From: Pseudonocardia sp. TRM90224 | Lineage (GTDB): Bacteria; Actinomycetota; Actinomycetes; Mycobacteriales; Pseudonocardiaceae | DNA: 64,000 nucleotides | Assembly (NCBI RefSeq): GCF_021245725.1 | Contig: NZ_JAJGSX010000030.1 | Coordinates: 1 to 64,000 of the forward strand | Direction: 5' to 3' | Shown here: positions 53,104-62,582 of the stretch, piece by piece | How the letters are laid out: each line of letters opens with the position of its first letter | Position numbering within the stretch: the first letter of the stretch is position 1 | Program-made: the position numbers and the translations under genes | Notes under the pieces: generated by a model | What the model was told of the DNA's origin: nothing | Seen by the model: the letters and a program-made list of their open reading frames with translations, nothing else | Databases searched by the model: none

Positions 53104-55200
53104 TCAGGAAAGCGCCCCGGCCACCCGCTCGGCGGTGAGCGGAAGATCGCGGACCGCGACGCCGAGGACGTCGCGCAACGCGTTGACGATCGCGGCGGCC
53201 GTCGGGCCCTGCGCGGCCTCGCCGGCACCGAGGCTCGGCAACAGGAGCTGGTCGATCACCTCGACCGACACCGGCGGCACCTCGCTGAACCGCAGGATCG
53301 GGTAGGTCTCCCAGTCGGTGCTGGTGATCGTGCTGCGGTCGAAGCGGACCCGCTCGCGCAGCGTCCAGCTGGTGGCCTGCACCGCTCCGCCCTCGATCTG
53401 GTTGACGACGCCGTCGAGGCTCACCACCCGCCCGACGTCGACCGCGACGACGAGCCGCCGCACCACCACCTCGTGCACGGCCTCCACCTCCGCGACCACC
53501 GCGCAGTAGGCCCCGGTGCCCTTGTAGCGGGCGACTGCGATGCCGTGCCCGACCTCGTCGCCGCCCTGCCGGTCCGCCCATCCCGCGTTCGCAGCGGCAC
53601 GTTCGAGCACGTCACGTGCCCGCTGGTCGTCGAGGTGCCGCAGCCGGTACGCGACGGGGTCGCAGCCGGCGCGCGCCGCGAGCTCGTCCATCGTGCCCTC
53701 GATCGCGACGACGTTCAGGAACGCGCCCAGCCCGCGGATCGCCGACGCCCGCGGCTCGGTCGCGAGCACCCGATGGCCCAGCACCGTGCGGTCGGGGAAG
53801 GCGTAGATCGGCTCGGCGTTGCGCAGCGCGCCGTGCGCGGGCGCCGGCGGGTCGACCGACGGCACCGGCGGCATCCCGCCCGTCATCGCCGCAGCCGCCA
53901 GCAGGCCGGGGGTGCCGGCGTAACCCGGCCGGGCGGTGTGGCCCTGGCTCCAGGTCTCGTGCCGCCACGACACGACGTCACCCGCGGCGTCGACCCCGGC
54001 CGTCACGTCGACGACCATTGCGGGCCCGAGCGGGCCGGCCGCCAGCTCGTCGGCCCGGCTCCAGAGCACCCGCACCGGCCGGCCCGGCACCGCTTTCGCG
54101 AGCAGCACGGCGTCGAACGCGGCGTCGTCGGCGCCGTTGTGCCCGTACGCCCCGGCGCCCTCCACGTGCTCCACGGCAACCGCGGAACGCTCCAGCCCGA
54201 GCGCGGCGGCGATCGCGCCCCGCAACGGGTGGATGCCCTGCGTGTGGCTCCAGACCCGGACGGAGTCGCCCTCCCACACGGCGATCCCGCAGCTCGGGGC
54301 GATCGAGCCGTGCGCGAGGTAGGGGCGGCTGTAGGACGTGCGCACCTCGGCGACGGGCGGCCGGCCGTCGGTGGCGGGCCCATTGAGTGTCGTGGTGACC
54401 GCCGCACCGGCGCGCAGCCACGTCGGCAGGTCGTCCTCATCGGGCAACGGCTCCACGGGGAGCTGCCAGTGCGCGGCGTCGGCCACTGTTGCCGCGGCGT
54501 CGATCGCCACCTCTTCGCGTGCGGCGACGACGCCGAGGAAGCTGCCGTCGCGGACCGCCGTGACCCCGAACGGCAGCTCGACCGGTTCGAGACCGGCCAG
54601 CACGGCGCCGCGCGCGGGTGCGCGCACGACCCGGCCGTGCAGCAGGCGGGGGAGCCGCAGGTCGTGGATGAACCGCGGCCGCCCGTACACCTTGTCGGGG
54701 AGATCCAGCCGGGCCGTCGTTGCGCCGGGCTCCGGCGGCTTCGGCGGCTTCGGCTCCACGAGCCCCTCGACGTCGCGATCGAGCACGTCCGGATCGATGT
54801 CCCAGTACGTCATCGAGCGCCCGTCGCCCGCGGTGACGGTGCCCTCTGCGACCGTGAGGTCGTCGACGGCGACGGCCAGCTTCGCCGCAACGGCGTCGAG
54901 CAGCGCAGCCCGTGCCTCGGCGCAGACCTGCCGCAACGCCTCACCGGAGTCCTGCACCGAGAGGCTGCCCGCGGTGAGGCCTTCGTCGGGCCCGGCGTCG
55001 GTACTCGCCGGTGCCATCAGCACCTGGTCGATCGCGACGTCGAGCTCGTCGGCGACGATCCGGGCGAGCGCGCTGAGGATGCCCTGGCCCAGCTCGACCT
55101 TGCCGGAGCGCACCTCGACCGTGCCGGCCTCCGCGAACCCGAGCCACGTCGAGATGTTGGGGTTCGCGCGCAGGGTGCGCGAGAGGGGCGCGGAGATCAC
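53104..55200 (-). CDS. Molybdopterin-binding subunit of a xanthine-dehydrogenase-family hydroxylase (IorB-like)
   Basis: A 698-aa molybdenum hydroxylase large subunit. The N-terminus has VEVRSGKVELGQGILSALAR (first molybdopterin segment of the IorB type), then a Mo-contact region near SHTQGIHPLRGAIAAAL, and the active-site glutamate in LGAGEAAQGPTAAAIVNAL near 655. Isoquinoline 1-oxidoreductase and relatives use Mo-pterin cytosine dinucleotide to hydroxylate N-heterocycles. There is no separate FAD subunit, so electrons probably leave through cytochrome or another carrier. Its GTG overlaps the stop of the fused small-subunit gene (GTGA). Confidence 0.83.
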   Translation of the reverse strand: MISAPLSRTLRANPNISTWLGFAEAGTVEVRSGKVELGQGILSALARIVADELDVAIDQVLMAPASTDAGPDEGLTAGSLSVQDSGEALRQVCAEARAALLDAVAAKLAVAVDDLTVAEGTVTAGDGRSMTYWDIDPDVLDRDVEGLVEPKPPKPPEPGATTARLDLPDKVYGRPRFIHDLRLPRLLHGRVVRAPARGAVLAGLEPVELPFGVTAVRDGSFLGVVAAREEVAIDAAATVADAAHWQLPVEPLPDEDDLPTWLRAGAAVTTTLNGPATDGRPPVAEVRTSYSRPYLAHGSIAPSCGIAVWEGDSVRVWSHTQGIHPLRGAIAAALGLERSAVAVEHVEGAGAYGHNGADDAAFDAVLLAKAVPGRPVRVLWSRADELAAGPLGPAMVVDVTAGVDAAGDVVSWRHETWSQGHTARPGYAGTPGLLAAAAMTGGMPPVPSVDPPAPAHGALRNAEPIYAFPDRTVLGHRVLATEPRASAIRGLGAFLNVVAIEGTMDELAARAGCDPVAYRLRHLDDQRARDVLERAAANAGWADRQGGDEVGHGIAVARYKGTGAYCAVVAEVEAVHEVVVRRLVVAVDVGRVVSLDGVVNQIEGGAVQATSWTLRERVRFDRSTITSTDWETYPILRFSEVPPVSVEVIDQLLLPSLGAGEAAQGPTAAAIVNALRDVLGVAVRDLPLTAERVAGALS

Positions 55201-56555
55201 GTCATCTCCACGGCCCGCCGCACCGCGCGCACCACCCGGTTCTGGGCGCCGCACCGGCACAGGTTGCGGTCGAGGTGGCGCCGGATCGCACCCTCGCTCG
55301 GCGCGGGTTCGGCCGCGAGCAGCGCCGCGGCGTTCACGACGATCCCGCTCATGCAGTAGCCGCACTGCGCGGCCTGCTCGTCGACCAGCGCCTGTTGCAC
55401 CGGGTGCGGCGCCAACCCCTCGACGGTGACGACGTCCTTCTCGCGCACGGACCACAGCGGGGTGTCGCACGCCGGCGTCGGTTGCCCGTCGACGAGCACG
55501 AGGCACGCCCCGCAGAGCCCGCTGCCGCAGCCGAAACGGGTGCCGACCAGCCCGAGGTCGTTGCGCAGCACGTGGATCAGCGCCGTGGCCCCGGGAGCGG
55601 GGGAGACCACCGGGTCGCCGTTGACGCGGAAGGCGAGCCCCGGCCCGAGGAACCGGTCGTCGACGAGCCCGCCGGCCAGCGCCTTCTCGGTGGTGAGCGA
55701 ACTGTCGGACCTGGAGTAGCGGTTGCGCAGCCCGACGATCGTGTCGATCGACTCCCTGGCGACCTTCCCGTCGGGCACGAGCCCCTCGACCGGGTCGACG
55801 ATCGTTTCGACGTAGCGCCGCGCGGCGAGGTCGTCGAGCCCGAGGCGGCTGATCGCGCTGCGGGTGGCCTCCTCGCGCAGCTGGCCCGCGGCGAGCCGCG
55901 CGGCGGTCGCCACCAGGACCTGGGTGAAGCGCCACAGGCGCCCGGTGTCGGCATCGACGACGGGACCGTGCGCCGCGAGGACGGTGCCGAGGTACGGGCC
56001 GAGCGACGACGCCCTGGCCAGCCGCCGCGCGCCCTGCCCTTCGGCGCGCAGGTCGCTCCCGGCGTTGAGGACGGTGGCCGCGCAGCGGCCGGCGAGCAGC
56101 GCCTCCGCGCGTCGCGGGGTGGCCCCGAGCGGGACTACCGGGCAGTCCATGCCGGCGTGCAGGCCCTGCCCGGCGAGCAGCTCGTAGGCCACGAAGGCGA
56201 AGCCGGAGACGGAGACGTCGACGCCCAGCGGGAGCCCCATCAGGTCGTCGACGTCCTCGTGGCCGGGCCCGGCGAACAGGGAGAGCCCCAGCCCGCCGTC
56301 GACGGCCGCGAGGATCCTCACGTCGAACGTGCCGCCGAGCGGGTTCGCGTCGACGTAGCGGTAGGCGAGGAGGTTGTCGGGACTGGTCAGCGACACGTCG
56401 ATGGTGCCGGCGACGAGCTCGCGGAAGTGCGCGGGGGATGACGTCGCCGCGACCTCCTCCACTTCGAGCTCCGCGGCGGCGAGCGCTCCGCTCTCCGCCG
56501 CGACGGACAGCAGCACGGAGGGGCTGAACGTCCCGACCCGGATCTTCTGTGTCAT
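55197..56555 (-). CDS. Substrate-binding-protein / [2Fe-2S] small subunit fusion of a molybdenum hydroxylase
   Basis: A 452-aa two-part protein. Residues 1-300 resemble an NMT1/SsuA-like solute-binding fold (IRVGTFSPSVLLSVAAESG, AGTIDVSLTSPDNLLAYRYV, GLPLGVDVSVSGFAFVAYEL). Residues 307-380 are a plant-type [2Fe-2S] ferredoxin with Cys343, 348, 351 and 363; residues 385-452 hold the second [2Fe-2S] domain with Cys398, 401, 433 and 435, as in IorA/CoxS. All eight Cys ligands are present. No signal peptide, so the binding domain is cytosolic. It delivers electrons from the overlapping Mo subunit. Ribosome site GGGAGG; LacI-type site 31 bases upstream. Confidence 0.8.
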   Translation of the reverse strand: MTQKIRVGTFSPSVLLSVAAESGALAAAELEVEEVAATSSPAHFRELVAGTIDVSLTSPDNLLAYRYVDANPLGGTFDVRILAAVDGGLGLSLFAGPGHEDVDDLMGLPLGVDVSVSGFAFVAYELLAGQGLHAGMDCPVVPLGATPRRAEALLAGRCAATVLNAGSDLRAEGQGARRLARASSLGPYLGTVLAAHGPVVDADTGRLWRFTQVLVATAARLAAGQLREEATRSAISRLGLDDLAARRYVETIVDPVEGLVPDGKVARESIDTIVGLRNRYSRSDSSLTTEKALAGGLVDDRFLGPGLAFRVNGDPVVSPAPGATALIHVLRNDLGLVGTRFGCGSGLCGACLVLVDGQPTPACDTPLWSVREKDVVTVEGLAPHPVQQALVDEQAAQCGYCMSGIVVNAAALLAAEPAPSEGAIRRHLDRNLCRCGAQNRVVRAVRRAVEMT

Positions 56556-56585
56556 TGGCCGACCTCCCGAACTCGAAGGCTATCC

Positions 56586-56597
56586 GCAACCGGTTGC
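56586..56597. promoter_or_regulatory. LacI-type operator 1
   Basis: Perfect palindrome GCAACCGGTTGC, 31 bases upstream of the hydroxylase fusion start. It matches the site at 62538-62551 exactly in its 12-base core. Confidence 0.65.
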
Positions 56598-56670
56598 CTT
56601 CCGCTACCTTCGCCTTCGACATCCTGTTCGACTGCTCTGATCTGCATAAACACCTACCGGCTTTGCTGTC

Positions 56671-56721
56671 TTGACACCCCTCACCGAGGGTCCCATCATT
56701 CCAGAGACCGCAACCGATTGC
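56671..56721 (+). promoter_or_regulatory. Promoter and LacI-type operator 2 of the Liv operon
   Basis: TTGACA (56671-56676), 17 bases, CATCAT (56694-56699), then GCAACCGATTGC (56710-56721) at about the transcription start. The operator differs from the perfect palindrome at two bases. Together the parts suggest LacI repression of the Liv operon. Confidence 0.6.
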
Positions 56722-56751
56722 GGCCGCGGTCCTCCGGACCAAGGAGGTTCT

Positions 56752-57972
56752 GTGCTCAACCGACTCCGTTGCACCCTGTTAGGCCTGATCGGAGCGCTGA
56801 TCGCCGCGTCGCTCGCGGCGTGCGGCACCCCGCCGTCGGCGGGTGGCGGCACCGGGCCGATCACGATCGGCGTCTCGCTCCCGCTCACCGGGGAGTTCTC
56901 GCAGCCGGGCAAGCAGGCCGAGCGCGGCTACAAGGTGTGGCAGGACATGATCAACGCCAAGGGTGGGCTGCTCGGCCGGCAGGTGCAGCTGTCGATCGTC
57001 GACGATGCCAGCAGTCAGGACACGGTGGTCGCCAACTACACGCGCCTGATCACGCAGGACCGCGTCGACCTGCTGCTCGGCACGTTCTCCTCGCTGCTGA
57101 ACTACCCGGCCTCCGCGGTCGCGGAGAAGAACGGCATGCTCTTCGTCGAGCCGGCCGGCGGGGCACCGAGGATGTTCGAGCAGGGCTTCCACTACCTGTT
57201 CTTCGCGCAGCCCGCCACCGCGCCGCGGCAGGCCGAGGTGTTCGTCAAGTGGATCGAGTCGCTGCCGGCCGACCAGCGGCCGGCGACGGCGGCCTACCCG
57301 CTCCTCGACGACCCGTTCACGACCCCGATCATCGAGACGATGCAGCACGATCTCGAAGCGCTCGGCGTGCGGACTGTGTACTCGGCGATCTACCCGCCGG
57401 AGACGACCAACTTCCAGCCGGTCGCGAGCGCGATCGCCCAGGCCGCGCCCGACCTGGTGGCGCAGGGCTCGCAGTTCGAGGACGGCATCGGGCTCGCCCG
57501 CTCGCTGCAGCAGCTGGGCTTCTCGCCGAAGATGCTCTTCCAGAGCAACGCGCCCAGCTTCGCCGGGCAGTACAGCAGCAGCGTCGGCGAGGCCAACACC
57601 GAGGGCGTCTTCTACACCGTGAGCTGGAACGAGCGGGCGGAGACGCCGCTCAACGCCGACTTCGTCCGGCGCTACACCGAGCTCTACAACAACGAGGCTC
57701 CGGCCGAGGACGCGGCCGACGCGTTCGCGGCCGCGCAGGTGCTGCAGGCCGCCGTCGAGGCCGTCGGGCGGATCGACCAGAAGGCGCTGGCCGACTGGTT
57801 GCACGCCAACAAGGTGACGACCATCCTCGGTGATCTCAGCTGGGACGCCACGGGCGCGCCGCAGTCGCAGTTCCTGCTCGCGCAATGGCAGAACGGCAGG
57901 GTCGAGATCGTCGCGCCCGCCGACCGGGCGACCACGACGACGATCGTGCACCCGAAGCCGGGATGGAAGTAG
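56752..57972 (+). CDS. Branched-chain-amino-acid-type ABC substrate-binding lipoprotein (LivJ/LivK-like)
   Basis: A 406-aa periplasmic binding protein type 1 (Peripla_BP_6). Lipoprotein signal: hydrophobic 9-20 and lipobox LAAC (Cys24). The mature domain starts ITIGVSLPLTGEFSQPGKQ and continues RGYKVWQDMINAKGGLLGRQ, with FLLAQWQNGRVEIVAP at the end. It feeds LivH/LivM/LivG/LivF. Such systems import amino acids, ureas or aromatic acids. GTG 56752 follows AAGGAGG by 4 bases. First gene of the operon, 8 bases from livH. Confidence 0.9.
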   Translation: MLNRLRCTLLGLIGALIAASLAACGTPPSAGGGTGPITIGVSLPLTGEFSQPGKQAERGYKVWQDMINAKGGLLGRQVQLSIVDDASSQDTVVANYTRLITQDRVDLLLGTFSSLLNYPASAVAEKNGMLFVEPAGGAPRMFEQGFHYLFFAQPATAPRQAEVFVKWIESLPADQRPATAAYPLLDDPFTTPIIETMQHDLEALGVRTVYSAIYPPETTNFQPVASAIAQAAPDLVAQGSQFEDGIGLARSLQQLGFSPKMLFQSNAPSFAGQYSSSVGEANTEGVFYTVSWNERAETPLNADFVRRYTELYNNEAPAEDAADAFAAAQVLQAAVEAVGRIDQKALADWLHANKVTTILGDLSWDATGAPQSQFLLAQWQNGRVEIVAPADRATTTTIVHPKPGWK

Positions 57973-57979
57973 GACTCAC

Positions 57980-58861
57980 GTGACGCAGCTGGTGCAGGCA
58001 CTCGTGCTCGGCGTGCTGGTCGGCGGGGTGTACGCGCTGATGGCCTCGGGCCTGACCCTGATCTTCGGGGTCATGCACGTCGTCAACGTCGCGCACGGCG
58101 CCTTCCTGATCATGGTGGCCACGCTGACGTGGTGGCTGTGGTCGCGCACGGGGCTCGACCCGATCCTCGCGGCGCTGATCATGACGCCGCTCATGTTCGG
58201 GCTCGGGTGGGTGCTGCACCGGACCGTGCTCTCGCGGATCCGCGGCTCCTCGGTCTCGATGTCGGTGCTGCTGACGTTCGGGATCGCGCTGGTCGTCGAG
58301 GGCGTGCTCAACGTGACGGGCGGCAACGTGTTCCGCTCGGCCACACCGGAGTACTTCGACGAGTCGTTCGTGATCGCCGGGATGGCACTGCCCAAGCCGC
58401 ACGTCTTCGGGTTCCTGACGGCGGTGGTCGTGCTCGGCCTGCTGCACGTCGTGCTGACCAGGACGTGGACGGGCCGGGCGATCCGGGCGACGTCGCAGAA
58501 CCACACGGGTGCGGCGCTGGTGGGGGTGAGCGCTGCGTCGACCGCGGCGCTCGCCTTCGCCATCGGCATCGCGACGACCGGCGTCGGGGGCTCGGTGCTC
58601 TCGGTGCTGTACCCGTTCTTCCCGGCCTCGCACTACGACTGGATCTCCCGGCTGCTCGGGATCATCGTGCTCGGCGGGATGGGCAGCCTGCCGGGCGCGC
58701 TTGTCGGGGCGCTGGTGCTGGGCCTCGCGGAGACGTTGACGGCGACCTACCTGGGCCTGCAGTGGTCGACGCTCGTGTTCTACGTCGTGATCATGGGGGT
58801 GCTGCTGGTGCGGCCGCAGGGGATCTTCGGGACCCGGCTGCGCGAGGACGTGGCGACGTGA
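57980..58861 (+). CDS. livH: LivH-like ABC permease
   Basis: A 293-aa permease of the HAAT family with about eight membrane segments. LivH signatures: [40 protein letters not shown] in the cytoplasmic loop, then [20 protein letters not shown]. Its stop overlaps the next start (GTGA). Confidence 0.9.
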   Translation: MTQLVQALVLGVLVGGVYALMASGLTLIFGVMHVVNVAHGAFLIMVATLTWWLWSRTGLDPILAALIMTPLMFGLGWVLHRTVLSRIRGSSVSMSVLLTFGIALVVEGVLNVTGGNVFRSATPEYFDESFVIAGMALPKPHVFGFLTAVVVLGLLHVVLTRTWTGRAIRATSQNHTGAALVGVSAASTAALAFAIGIATTGVGGSVLSVLYPFFPASHYDWISRLLGIIVLGGMGSLPGALVGALVLGLAETLTATYLGLQWSTLVFYVVIMGVLLVRPQGIFGTRLREDVAT

Positions 58862-60702
58862 GCGTGTTCTCCGCGTTCGCCCGGCGGCCGTGGCTGCTGC
58901 CGGTGCTCTTCGGGGCCGGGTTGGCGCTCTACCCCGTGATCCGCCCGTACGACATCTACCCGCAGACCGTGCTGCTGCTGGCGTTCCTACTGGCGATCCA
59001 GGCGGTCGGGTGGAACATCATCTCCGGGTACGCGGGCTACGTCTCGCTGGGGCACAGCGTGTTCGTCGGGCTCGGGTCGTACACCGCGGGCGTCCTGAGC
59101 GTCCGGATCGGGCTCAACCCGCTGCTGGCGGCGCCGCTGGGCGGCATCGTCGCCGTGGTGGCGGCGGTGCTCGCCGGCGCCGTGGTGCTGCGCACCCGCG
59201 GGCACGCGTTCGTGATCATCACGATCGCGCTGCTGCTGGCCACACAGGTGATCGCGGTGAACTGGGACGCCCTGACCAACGGTTCCGACGGGATCACGCT
59301 GCCCCTGCCGCCCTGGTCGCGCGACATCCAGAACGTGCCCTTCTACGTCGCGTTCCTGGTGCTGATGCTGGCCGGCGTCGCGTTCAGCGCGTGGATCCGG
59401 CGCACCCGGTTCGGCACCGGGCTCGTGGCGATCCGCGAGGACGAGGGGAAGGCGGCGTCGATCGGCGTCGACACCACCCGATTCAAGATCACCGCGTACG
59501 CCGCGAGCGCGTTCTTCCCAGGCATGGCCGGCGCGGTCTACGCGTACTTCCTGACGTTCCTCAACCCCGTCGGCGCCTTCAACGTGCTCGGCAGCGTCAT
59601 GATCGTGCTCGCGGCGCTGGTCGGGGGCCGGGGCACGCTGTGGGGGCCGGTGATCGGGGCGTTCGTCGTCAGCATCAGCGCCGAGCTGGCGACCGTCTAC
59701 GGCGGCGGCGCGCAGAGCCGGGTGCTGCTGTTCGGCGGCGCGCTCGTCGTGGTCGTGCTCTTCCTGCCTGCCGGGCTGCTGCCCGTCGTGCAGGCGTGGT
59801 GGCGACGGCGCCACCCCGTCGCGATCGAGTACACCGACCAGGGCGGCGCGCTCTCCGCCGGTCGGTACGAGCTGCGTCCCCGCGTCGAGCCCGTGCCCGT
59901 CGAGCCAGGGCCCGTCCAGCACGACGTCCCGCTGCTGGAGGTGCGCGGGGTGACGAAGCGGTTCGGCGGGCTCGTCGCCGTCGACAACGCCGACCTGACG
60001 GTGCCGCGCGGCAGTATCACGGCGCTGATCGGCCCCAACGGCTCCGGGAAGACCACGCTGTTCAACCTGGTCACCGGGACGATGCGGGCCGACGCCGGCG
60101 AGGTGCGGTTCGACGGCACCCGCATCGACCGGCTCCCGCCTTGGCAGCGGGGCCACCTCGGGCTCGGCCGGACGTTCCAGCTCACCCGCCTGTTCCGCTC
60201 CATGACGGTGCTGGAGAACATGGTGGCGCCGATGCCCGACGGCAGGTGGCGCACGATGGTCGCGGACGCGCGGGACGGCCGGGAGGCGGAGCGTGCCCGC
60301 GAGCTGCTGGCGTTCGTCGGCATGGCGCGGTTCGCCGACACCCCGGCCGGTGCGCTCTCCTACGGCCAGCAGAAGCTGGTCGAGCTCGCGCAGGTGCTGA
60401 TGACCGAACCGAAGCTGGTGCTGCTCGACGAGCCGGCGGGCGGCGTGAACCCCAGCCTCGTCGCCCGCCTGTCGCAGATCGTGCGCGATCTGAACGCTCA
60501 AGGGGTCGGGTTCCTGGTGGTGGAGCACAACATCCCGATGGTGCTGGAGCTGTGCGACCCGGTCGTCGTCTTCTCCAGGGGCAGCGTGATCGCCCACGGC
60601 CCGCCCGACATCGTCCGCAACGACCCGGTCGTCCTCGACGCGTACCTCGGCGAGGACTGGTCCGACGGAGCCTCGCCCGCGGTCGCGGAGGTGCTGAAGT
60701 GA
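58858..60702 (+). CDS. LivM-LivG fusion: permease plus ATPase
   Basis: A 614-aa fused protein. Residues about 1-310 are Liv[21 protein letters not shown] and [20 protein letters not shown], about nine membrane segments. A linker (310-360) joins the LivG ATPase: Walker [10 protein letters not shown], long arginine-rich LivG insert ([20 protein letters not shown]), signature-like [10 protein letters not shown], Walker [14 protein letters not shown]. This fusion is common in actinomycetes. GTG start coupled to livH and its TGA to livF. Confidence 0.88.
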   Translation: MSVFSAFARRPWLLPVLFGAGLALYPVIRPYDIYPQTVLLLAFLLAIQAVGWNIISGYAGYVSLGHSVFVGLGSYTAGVLSVRIGLNPLLAAPLGGIVAVVAAVLAGAVVLRTRGHAFVIITIALLLATQVIAVNWDALTNGSDGITLPLPPWSRDIQNVPFYVAFLVLMLAGVAFSAWIRRTRFGTGLVAIREDEGKAASIGVDTTRFKITAYAASAFFPGMAGAVYAYFLTFLNPVGAFNVLGSVMIVLAALVGGRGTLWGPVIGAFVVSISAELATVYGGGAQSRVLLFGGALVVVVLFLPAGLLPVVQAWWRRRHPVAIEYTDQGGALSAGRYELRPRVEPVPVEPGPVQHDVPLLEVRGVTKRFGGLVAVDNADLTVPRGSITALIGPNGSGKTTLFNLVTGTMRADAGEVRFDGTRIDRLPPWQRGHLGLGRTFQLTRLFRSMTVLENMVAPMPDGRWRTMVADARDGREAERARELLAFVGMARFADTPAGALSYGQQKLVELAQVLMTEPKLVLLDEPAGGVNPSLVARLSQIVRDLNAQGVGFLVVEHNIPMVLELCDPVVVFSRGSVIAHGPPDIVRNDPVVLDAYLGEDWSDGASPAVAEVLK

Positions 60703-61427
60703 GCCCGGCGCTGGAGCTGTCCGGGGTGGTCGCGGGCTACGGCGGCGGCGACGTGCTGCAGGGCGTCGAGCTGGTGTGCCATCCGGCGACCGTCACCTGC
60801 ATCGTCGGGCCCAATGGCGCCGGCAAGTCGACGGTGCTGCGGGTCGTCTCGGGGCTGCTGCGGCCCCGGGCCGGCACGGTGACCCTGGCGGGCGAGCCGA
60901 TCGGCGGCCGCGACCCGGAGGAGATCCTGCGCCGCGGCGTCGCGCAGGTGCCGCAGTCGAACGCGCTCTTCGCGTCGATGTCGGTGCGGGAGAACGTGCT
61001 GATGGGCGGCTACCTGATCCGCCGGCAGCGGCAGCTGCTGCGCCGGCGCTACGCGGAGGTCGTCGAGCGCATCCCGGTGGTCGCGGAACGGGCCGCCGAC
61101 CCGGCCGGCAACCTCTCCGGCGGGCAGCGGCGGATGGTCGAGATCGCGCGCTGCCTCATGCTCGACCCGTCGCTGATCCTGCTCGACGAGCCGTCGCTCG
61201 GCCTCGACCCGCGCAGCCTCGCCGCGGTCGCGGCGCTGATCAAGCAGCTCAACGCCGACGGCGCGACCGTGTTGCTGGTGGAGCAGAACGTCCGGCTCGG
61301 GCTGGGGCTCGCCACCCACGGCGTCGTGATGGAGGGTGGCACGGTGCGCCTGCACGGGCCGGCCGCGGAGGTCACCGCCAACCCGGAGATCGCTACGCTC
61401 TATCTCGGCGGCGCGCCTTCAGCGTGA
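60699..61427 (+). CDS. livF: LivF-like ABC ATPase
   Basis: A 242-aa ATPase with Walker [11 protein letters not shown]-loop [16 protein letters not shown], signature [10 protein letters not shown], Walker [14 protein letters not shown] and the LivF-specific [15 protein letters not shown]. Completes the importer. Its end overlaps the convergent LacI gene by 9 bases. Confidence 0.9.
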   Translation: MSPALELSGVVAGYGGGDVLQGVELVCHPATVTCIVGPNGAGKSTVLRVVSGLLRPRAGTVTLAGEPIGGRDPEEILRRGVAQVPQSNALFASMSVRENVLMGGYLIRRQRQLLRRRYAEVVERIPVVAERAADPAGNLSGGQRRMVEIARCLMLDPSLILLDEPSLGLDPRSLAAVAALIKQLNADGATVLLVEQNVRLGLGLATHGVVMEGGTVRLHGPAAEVTANPEIATLYLGGAPSA

Positions 61428-62435
61428 CGGCGGTGCCGTCGACCCCCGCAGCACCAGCCGAACGGGCAGGGTGAGTGTCTTCGCGACGGCCGGGCCGCCG
61501 TCCATCTGCTCCAGCAGGAGCCGGGCCGACTCCGTGCCGAGCTCGTACTGCGGCACCCGGACGCTGGTCAGCGGCGGGCTCAGCTCGTCGAGGAACGGCA
61601 TGTCGTTGAAACCGGTGAGCGAGATGTCGTCGGGGCAGGAGAGGCCATGCGCGCGGATCGCCCGCAGAGCACCGAGCGCGATGAGGTCGTTCGCGGCGAC
61701 GACGGCGGTCGGCAACGGGTCGGCGGCGTCGAGCACCTTCCGCATGGCGTCGAACCCGGCGGGCGCGGAGTAGGTGCTGGTCTCGACGACGGATGGCGGG
61801 ATGCCGTGGGCTGCGACCGCGTTCAGGTAGGCCTTCGTGCGGGCGTGCCCGGTCGAGAGCGTGACCGGGCCGGCGAGGTGGGCGATGCGGCGGTGGCCGA
61901 GCTCGGCGAGGTGGTCGACGACGGCCGTGATGCCCGCCGTGTCGTCGCCGGTGACGAGCGGGAACATCGGCGGATCCGTGCCGCGGTTGACCAGCACCGT
62001 CGCGATGCCGCGGTCGTGGGCCGACTGGACCAGCGGGTGGGTCCGGCGGCCGGTGGCGAGGATGAACCCGTCGACCTGGCGGCCGAGCAGGGTGTCGAAG
62101 TGGGCGGCCTCACGCTCGGCGTCGTTGTCGGTGTTCGCGACGAGCGCGGTGTAGCCGCGGGGGAAGAGCACGTTCTCGATGCCGCGGACGATCGGCGGGA
62201 ACAGCGGGTTGGTCAGGTCGGGGATGAGCACGCCCACCGTGAGGGTGCGGCTGGTGCGCAGGCTCCGTGCGGTGGTGTTGGGCGTGTAGCCGAGCTGCTT
62301 GGCCACGGCGAGGATGCGACGAGCGGTGGCGGGGTTGACCTGGCCGCTCGTGGCGGGGTTCAGTGCGCGCGACGCGGTCGCCTTGTGCACGCCGGCGAGC
62401 CGCGCAACGTCGGACATGGTCGGCCGCTTGTCCAT
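61419..62435 (-). CDS. LacI-family transcriptional regulator
   Basis: A 338-aa LacI repressor. Helix-turn-helix and hinge at residues 7-60 ([36 protein letters not shown], then [13 protein letters not shown]), followed by the periplasmic-binding-like ligand domain ([37 protein letters not shown]). It lies in the middle of the locus and probably binds the GCAACCGGTTGC sites at 56586, 56710 and 62538. An earlier ATG at 62453 (MRTVLHM) is possible; MDKRPTMS is the usual LacI start. Confidence 0.9.
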   Translation of the reverse strand: MDKRPTMSDVARLAGVHKATASRALNPATSGQVNPATARRILAVAKQLGYTPNTTARSLRTSRTLTVGVLIPDLTNPLFPPIVRGIENVLFPRGYTALVANTDNDAEREAAHFDTLLGRQVDGFILATGRRTHPLVQSAHDRGIATVLVNRGTDPPMFPLVTGDDTAGITAVVDHLAELGHRRIAHLAGPVTLSTGHARTKAYLNAVAAHGIPPSVVETSTYSAPAGFDAMRKVLDAADPLPTAVVAANDLIALGALRAIRAHGLSCPDDISLTGFNDMPFLDELSPPLTSVRVPQYELGTESARLLLEQMDGGPAVAKTLTLPVRLVLRGSTAPPSR

Positions 62436-62505
62436 GTGGAGCACCGTACGCATTCCCTCTTGCCGCAGCAACCGATCCGCACCGGACGTGCCTGATCGAG
62501 GTGGT

Positions 62506-62551
62506 TGACAGGGGCGCTGATGTGGCACATCGTTGACTGCAACCGGTTGCA
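62506..62551 (+). promoter_or_regulatory. Promoter and LacI-type operator 3
   Basis: TTGACA (62506-62511), 16-17 bases, CATCGT (62528-62533), then perfect palindrome TGCAACCGGTTGCA (62538-62551) at the transcription start. The layout repeats that at 56671-56721. A weaker site, GCAACCGATCCG, is at 62469 near the LacI start. Confidence 0.65.
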
Positions 62552-62582
62552 TTCGCGGCCCATGGAGAAGCGGAGTCGATGC

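Noticed and set aside
53104-56742. A 1212-codon frame as one hydroxylase protein
   Set aside because: The upstream half is a shadow of the fusion gene; the Mo subunit begins at GTG 55200.
58858-60702. LivM-LivG fusion as a novel architecture or frame error
   Set aside because: The fusion frame is uninterrupted, with a sensible linker, and is common in actinomycete Liv systems.
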